From Paenibacillus mesophilus (lineage in GTDB: Bacteria > Bacillota > Bacilli > Paenibacillales > NBRC-103111), in the NCBI RefSeq assembly GCF_005938385.1, contig NZ_VCRA01000038.1, positions 1 to 61,245 on the forward strand: DNA of 61,245 nt, read 5' to 3'. Of the stretch, positions 58,359 to 61,245 are shown piece by piece. Made by a program: the position numbers and the translations under genes. The notes below the pieces were generated by a model. It ran no database searches. It saw only the letters and a program-made list of their open reading frames with translations, and had not been told where the DNA came from. Positions within the stretch are counted from its first letter, which is position 1. Each line of letters starts with the position of its first letter.

Positions 58359-61245
58359 CTAGTCTTTCTCGACAAGCTCGATCCATTCGTTGAATTCGGT
58401 CTGCAGCTTGGAGTACTCTTCCTGGAGCTTCCTGTATTTCAATTGCAGTCCCGCTTCCTCGCGCCGTTCGTTCTGCAGCTGCTCCAGGTCGTACCGTAAC
58501 GCGCTCCGCTCCCGCTCGAACGTCTCGGCCATATCTTCACGCTCGGCGGCGTAAGCTTCCCGCTCCGCCTCCGAAGATGCCTTCAACTGCCGGATACGCT
58601 CCTGCTCTGCGTCCGAAGACGCCTTCAACCGCCGGATGTGCTCCTGCTCCGCCTCCAATGACGCCTTCAACTGCCGGATGCGCTCCTGCTCCGCCTCCAA
58701 TGACGACTCGAGCTCCTTGACGCGCTCCTGATCCCGCTCCAGTACTTCATGCTCGACGGCTGCGGCCGCCTCCAGCTGCGCCCTCAATCCGGCAATTTCC
58801 GCCTGGAATTGGGAGAATCCGCGATGCCGCTCTTCATCGAACAGAGCCAGCAGCCTTTGCCGTTCTTTCTCCAGTGCCCGCTCCAAGCCCGAAGAGGATT
58901 GCTCGAGCGCTTGCTCCGTGCGGCGACGCTCTGCGGCAAGCTCCTGCTCTCCCTTGCGCCGTTCCGCCAGAAGCGCCTGTTCCAAGCTGCGGCGCTCGTC
59001 TTCCAGCGCCTTCTCCGCCCTTTGCCGCTCCGCCTCCAACGCTTGCTTGCTCTTGCGCCGCTCGTCCTGTACGGCATGATCCGCTTGGCGCCGCGCTTGT
59101 TCCAAGGCAGCCTCCGCCTGGCGCCGCGCTTCTTCCAACGCCTGCTCGAGCGCCTGTTCTCTCAGGCGTCCTTCTTCCAGCAGCCGCTGCCCATTAAGCT
59201 GCTCTTCTTCCAGAGCAAGAGCCGCGCGGTTCCGCTCCTCTTGGACGGCCTGTGCTCCGCTGCGCTTCTCTTCCTCGAGAGCCTGTAGCCCGCTGCGCCG
59301 CACTTCATCAACAGCTTGCTTCGTTTCGGCTTGCATTTCCTCTACCGTCTTCTTGCGGTCTTCCCTAAGGGAGACGATTTCTTGAAGCAGCTTCTCTTCT
59401 TGCTCCCTCATCAGCTTCTGCTTCAACTCGAAGCTTTCCTGCTGTTTTTTAGCCGTAATCTGCAGCTTCTGGTACTCCTCCATCAGCTTGGTGACCGTCT
59501 CTCCCATGCCGCGGTTGTTCTCATCCAGCAAGCGGTTGTCTTTCTCCAGCCGGTTGCTTTTGGCCACCTGCTTGCTTATCGCTTCCTCCAGCTGACGATT
59601 CGCTTCCTGCAGCTTCGTCAACTGATCGGCGTGCTGCTCGGCCATCGTTTCCCGTCCAAGCCGTTCGGCCTTCAGCTCTTCTTCCGATAGAACGGCTTGC
59701 TCCTTCAGCTGTTCGAGCTTCTCGGACAGTTCCTTTTCACTTTCACGGAGCCGAGCCGCTTCCTGTTCGGCCGATTGCTGCATGCGGTTGTATCGGTCCT
59801 CCAGCTCCGCATACCGTTCTTCGATACCTTGAGCCGTTTGAAGCTGCTGTTCGGCTTGCCCGAGCTGCGATTTCAGCTTGTCAAACTCGGCCTCTTGAAT
59901 AACTGCCTTCTCGTCATGCATACGTTTCGCTTCCTGCAGCTGATTCGTTTCCGCCTGCAGTTTTGCCAGCTCTTCGAGCAGTTTCTCTTCCTGCTCCCTC
60001 ATCAGCTTCTGCTTCAACTCGAAGCTTTCCTGCTGTTTTTTGGCCGTATTCTGCAGCTTCTGGTATTCCTCCATCAGCTTGCTGACCGTTTCCCCCATGT
60101 CGCGGTTGTTCTCATCCAGCAAGCGGTTGTCTTTCTCCAGCCGGTTGCTTTTGGCCACCTGCTTGCTTAACGACTCCTCCAGTTGACGATTCGCTTCCTG
60201 CAGTTTCGTCAATTGTTCGGCGTGCTGCCCGGCCATCGCTTCCCGTCCAAGCTGTTCGACCTTCAGCTCTTCTTGCGATAGAACGACTTGCGCTTTGATC
60301 TGTTCGAGCTTCTCGGACAGCTCCTTTTCATTTTCACGGAGCCGAGCCGCTTCCTGTTCGGCCGATTGCTGCTGCCGCTCGGCTTGCTCAAGCTGTGCTT
60401 TCAGCTTGCCGAACTCGGCCTCTTGAACCACTGCCTTCTCTTCAAGCAAACGTTTCGCTGCCTGCTGCTGATTCGTTTCCGCCTGCAGATTAGCCAGTTC
60501 TTCGGTGTGCCGTTCGGTCAATGCCTTCCGCTCCTGCCTCTCGGCAGCCAGCTCCTGCTCCGCTTTCTTGCGCTCCGCTTCCAGTGCCGTCTTCAGCGCA
60601 CTATCGCTTCTGATGCGCTCCGCCGACAGCTCTTGCTCCGCTTTCAGAAGCTCTTCCACAAGCAAGTGATCCGCCTTCTCACGCTCCGCCTTCAGCGTTT
60701 CCTCGCTTCTGTTACGCTCGGCCTCAAGCGCCTGCTCCGCTTTCTCGCGTTCCGCTTCCAGCGCCGCCTTCAGCGCACTTTCGCCTCTGCTGCGCTCCGC
60801 TGCAAGTTCCTGCTCTGCTTTCAGCAGTTCTTCCACTAACAAGTGGTCCGCTTTCTCGCGCTCCGCTTCCAGCGCCGCCTTCAACGCTTCCTCGCTTCTG
60901 CTCCGCTCGGCCGCCAGCGCTTGCTTCGCCTTCTCCCGCTCCGCTTCCAGCGCCGCCTTCAACGCTTCCTCGCTTCTGCTCCGCTCAGCCGCCAGCGCTT
61001 GCTCCGCTTTATCCCGCTCCGCTTCCAGCGCCGCCTTCAACGCTTCCTCGCTTCTGCTCAGCTCGGCCGCCAGCGCTTGCTTCGCTTTATCCCGCTCCGC
61101 TTCCAGCGCCGCGTTCAGCGCTTCCTCGCTTCTGCTCCGCTCGGCGACCAGCGCTTGCTCCGCTTTCTCCCGCTCCGCTTCCAGCGCCGCCTTCAACGCT
61201 TCCTCGCTTCTGCTCCGCTCGGCGACCAGCGCTTGCTCCGCTTTC
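58359..61245 (-). CDS. Giant coiled-coil protein with tandem repeats, 5' end outside window
   Basis: At least 962 residues seen, the start lies right of the window. Nearly the whole protein is Glu/Ala/Arg/Lys/Gln/Leu-rich coiled coil without membrane segment. Three parts: (a) tandem 26-residue units such as ERSRSEEALKAALEAEREK plus AKQALAA; (b) a duplicated block of about 180-200 residues with KSNRLEKDNRLLDENNR, then GETVSKLMEEYQKLQ; (c) a C-terminal part with varied repeats (ALEEARRQAEAALEQARRQA). It is followed by cvpA. It may be a scaffold, cell-division or S-layer-associated filament; I do not recognise a named family. Confidence 0.75.
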   Translation of the reverse strand, partial: KAEQALVAERSRSEEALKAALEAEREKAEQALVAERSRSEEALNAALEAERDKAKQALAAELSRSEEALKAALEAERDKAEQALAAERSRSEEALKAALEAEREKAKQALAAERSRSEEALKAALEAEREKADHLLVEELLKAEQELAAERSRGESALKAALEAEREKAEQALEAERNRSEETLKAEREKADHLLVEELLKAEQELSAERIRSDSALKTALEAERKKAEQELAAERQERKALTERHTEELANLQAETNQQQAAKRLLEEKAVVQEAEFGKLKAQLEQAERQQQSAEQEAARLRENEKELSEKLEQIKAQVVLSQEELKVEQLGREAMAGQHAEQLTKLQEANRQLEESLSKQVAKSNRLEKDNRLLDENNRDMGETVSKLMEEYQKLQNTAKKQQESFELKQKLMREQEEKLLEELAKLQAETNQLQEAKRMHDEKAVIQEAEFDKLKSQLGQAEQQLQTAQGIEERYAELEDRYNRMQQSAEQEAARLRESEKELSEKLEQLKEQAVLSEEELKAERLGRETMAEQHADQLTKLQEANRQLEEAISKQVAKSNRLEKDNRLLDENNRGMGETVTKLMEEYQKLQITAKKQQESFELKQKLMREQEEKLLQEIVSLREDRKKTVEEMQAETKQAVDEVRRSGLQALEEEKRSGAQAVQEERNRAALALEEEQLNGQRLLEEGRLREQALEQALEEARRQAEAALEQARRQADHAVQDERRKSKQALEAERQRAEKALEDERRSLEQALLAERRKGEQELAAERRRTEQALEQSSSGLERALEKERQRLLALFDEERHRGFSQFQAEIAGLRAQLEAAAAVEHEVLERDQERVKELESSLEAEQERIRQLKASLEAEQEHIRRLKASSDAEQERIRQLKASSEAEREAYAAEREDMAETFERERSALRYDLEQLQNERREEAGLQLKYRKLQEEYSKLQTEFNEWIELVEKD
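59385..60500. repeat. Tandem duplication of about 590 bp inside the coiled-coil gene
   Basis: The stretch TGCTCCCTCATCAGCTTCTG occurs at 59401 and 59992, an offset of 591 bp, and the similarity continues around it. Both copies encode LQAETN...QEAEFxKLKxQL, SAEQEAARLRE and QEANRQLEE parts; the downstream copy has an insert with IEERYAELEDRYNRMQ. Confidence 0.8.
60885..61245. repeat. 78-bp tandem coding repeats
   Basis: CGCTTCCTCGCTTCTG recurs at 60885, 60963, 61041, 61119 and 61197 (the fourth with a final variant), each 78 bp (26 codons) apart, and continues beyond the window. More diverged units lie at 60570-60880. Confidence 0.9.

Noticed and set aside
60885..61245. Possible CRISPR array because of regular repeats
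   Set aside because: The repeat is continuous coding sequence with a 78-bp period and no unique spacers; it translates into coiled-coil units.

Overview
The window looks like a chromosomal segment of a Paenibacillus-type spore-forming Firmicute. The evidence is a moderately high-GC Bacillales gene set: many divergent lipoprotein sugar-binding proteins paired with AraC regulators, MutS2, CvpA, DUF350 and PspA neighbours, a YjcZ-like sporulation peptide, strong AGGAGG ribosome sites, frequent TTG/GTG starts and many intrinsic terminators. No rRNA, tRNA or CRISPR array was seen.

Layout. 1-13.5 kb is a carbohydrate-response region. It holds three extracellular solute-binding lipoproteins (one cut by the window edge), a GH109-like oxidoreductase, an amidohydrolase, a Tat-exported tailspike-like beta-helix protein and two AraC-type regulators. 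One regulator is a GH31 glycosidase fold fused to an AraC DNA-binding domain in which the catalytic acids appear to be lost. A 121-bp regulatory segment beside it is duplicated in front of the first binding protein. 13.7-22.6 kb carries an ECF sigma-DUF1835 fusion, a MarR/MOSC/DoxX locus with a clear triple operator, an IS605-type TnpB element whose protein lacks its zinc ribbon, a CDGSH protein possibly split by that element, a second ECF sigma with a partner gene, a GNAT/membrane-protein pair and a TetR gene with its operators. 22.8-29.5 kb has a membrane-anchored RRM protein, a cNMP-cNMP-PrsW-zinc-ribbon fusion, a TIMP-like surface protein and a tightly coupled SDR / creatininase / unknown / RidA operon. 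29.7-31.5 kb is a two-component system.

31.8-40.0 kb is a heterocycloanthracin/sonorensin-type azole peptide (TOMM) cluster: a Cys-rich precursor with a four-residue core periodicity, a transcription attenuator, a ThiF-like maturation protein, two YcaO cyclodehydratase paralogues and a tandem-nitroreductase (SagB-like) dehydrogenase, with a 41-aa YjcZ-like peptide gene between the two halves. The likely scheme is leader binding by the ThiF-like partner, azoline formation by the YcaO proteins and oxidation by the dehydrogenase. No dedicated exporter is obvious.

40.3-61.2 kb is mostly core-like: cysteine synthase, an MFS transporter, a zinc-ribbon protein, a 27-aa membrane peptide, DUF350, PspA, a TPR protein, a GH78-like enzyme, MutS2, YvlD-like and a CuA lipoprotein with a PhoP-box-like array, an oligopeptide ABC operon (oppDFABC order), CvpA and a very long repetitive coiled-coil protein that runs off the right edge. 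Two unexplained DNA structures lie in the opp operon: a 16-bp-period direct-repeat array upstream and 51-bp hairpin repeats between oppD and oppF.
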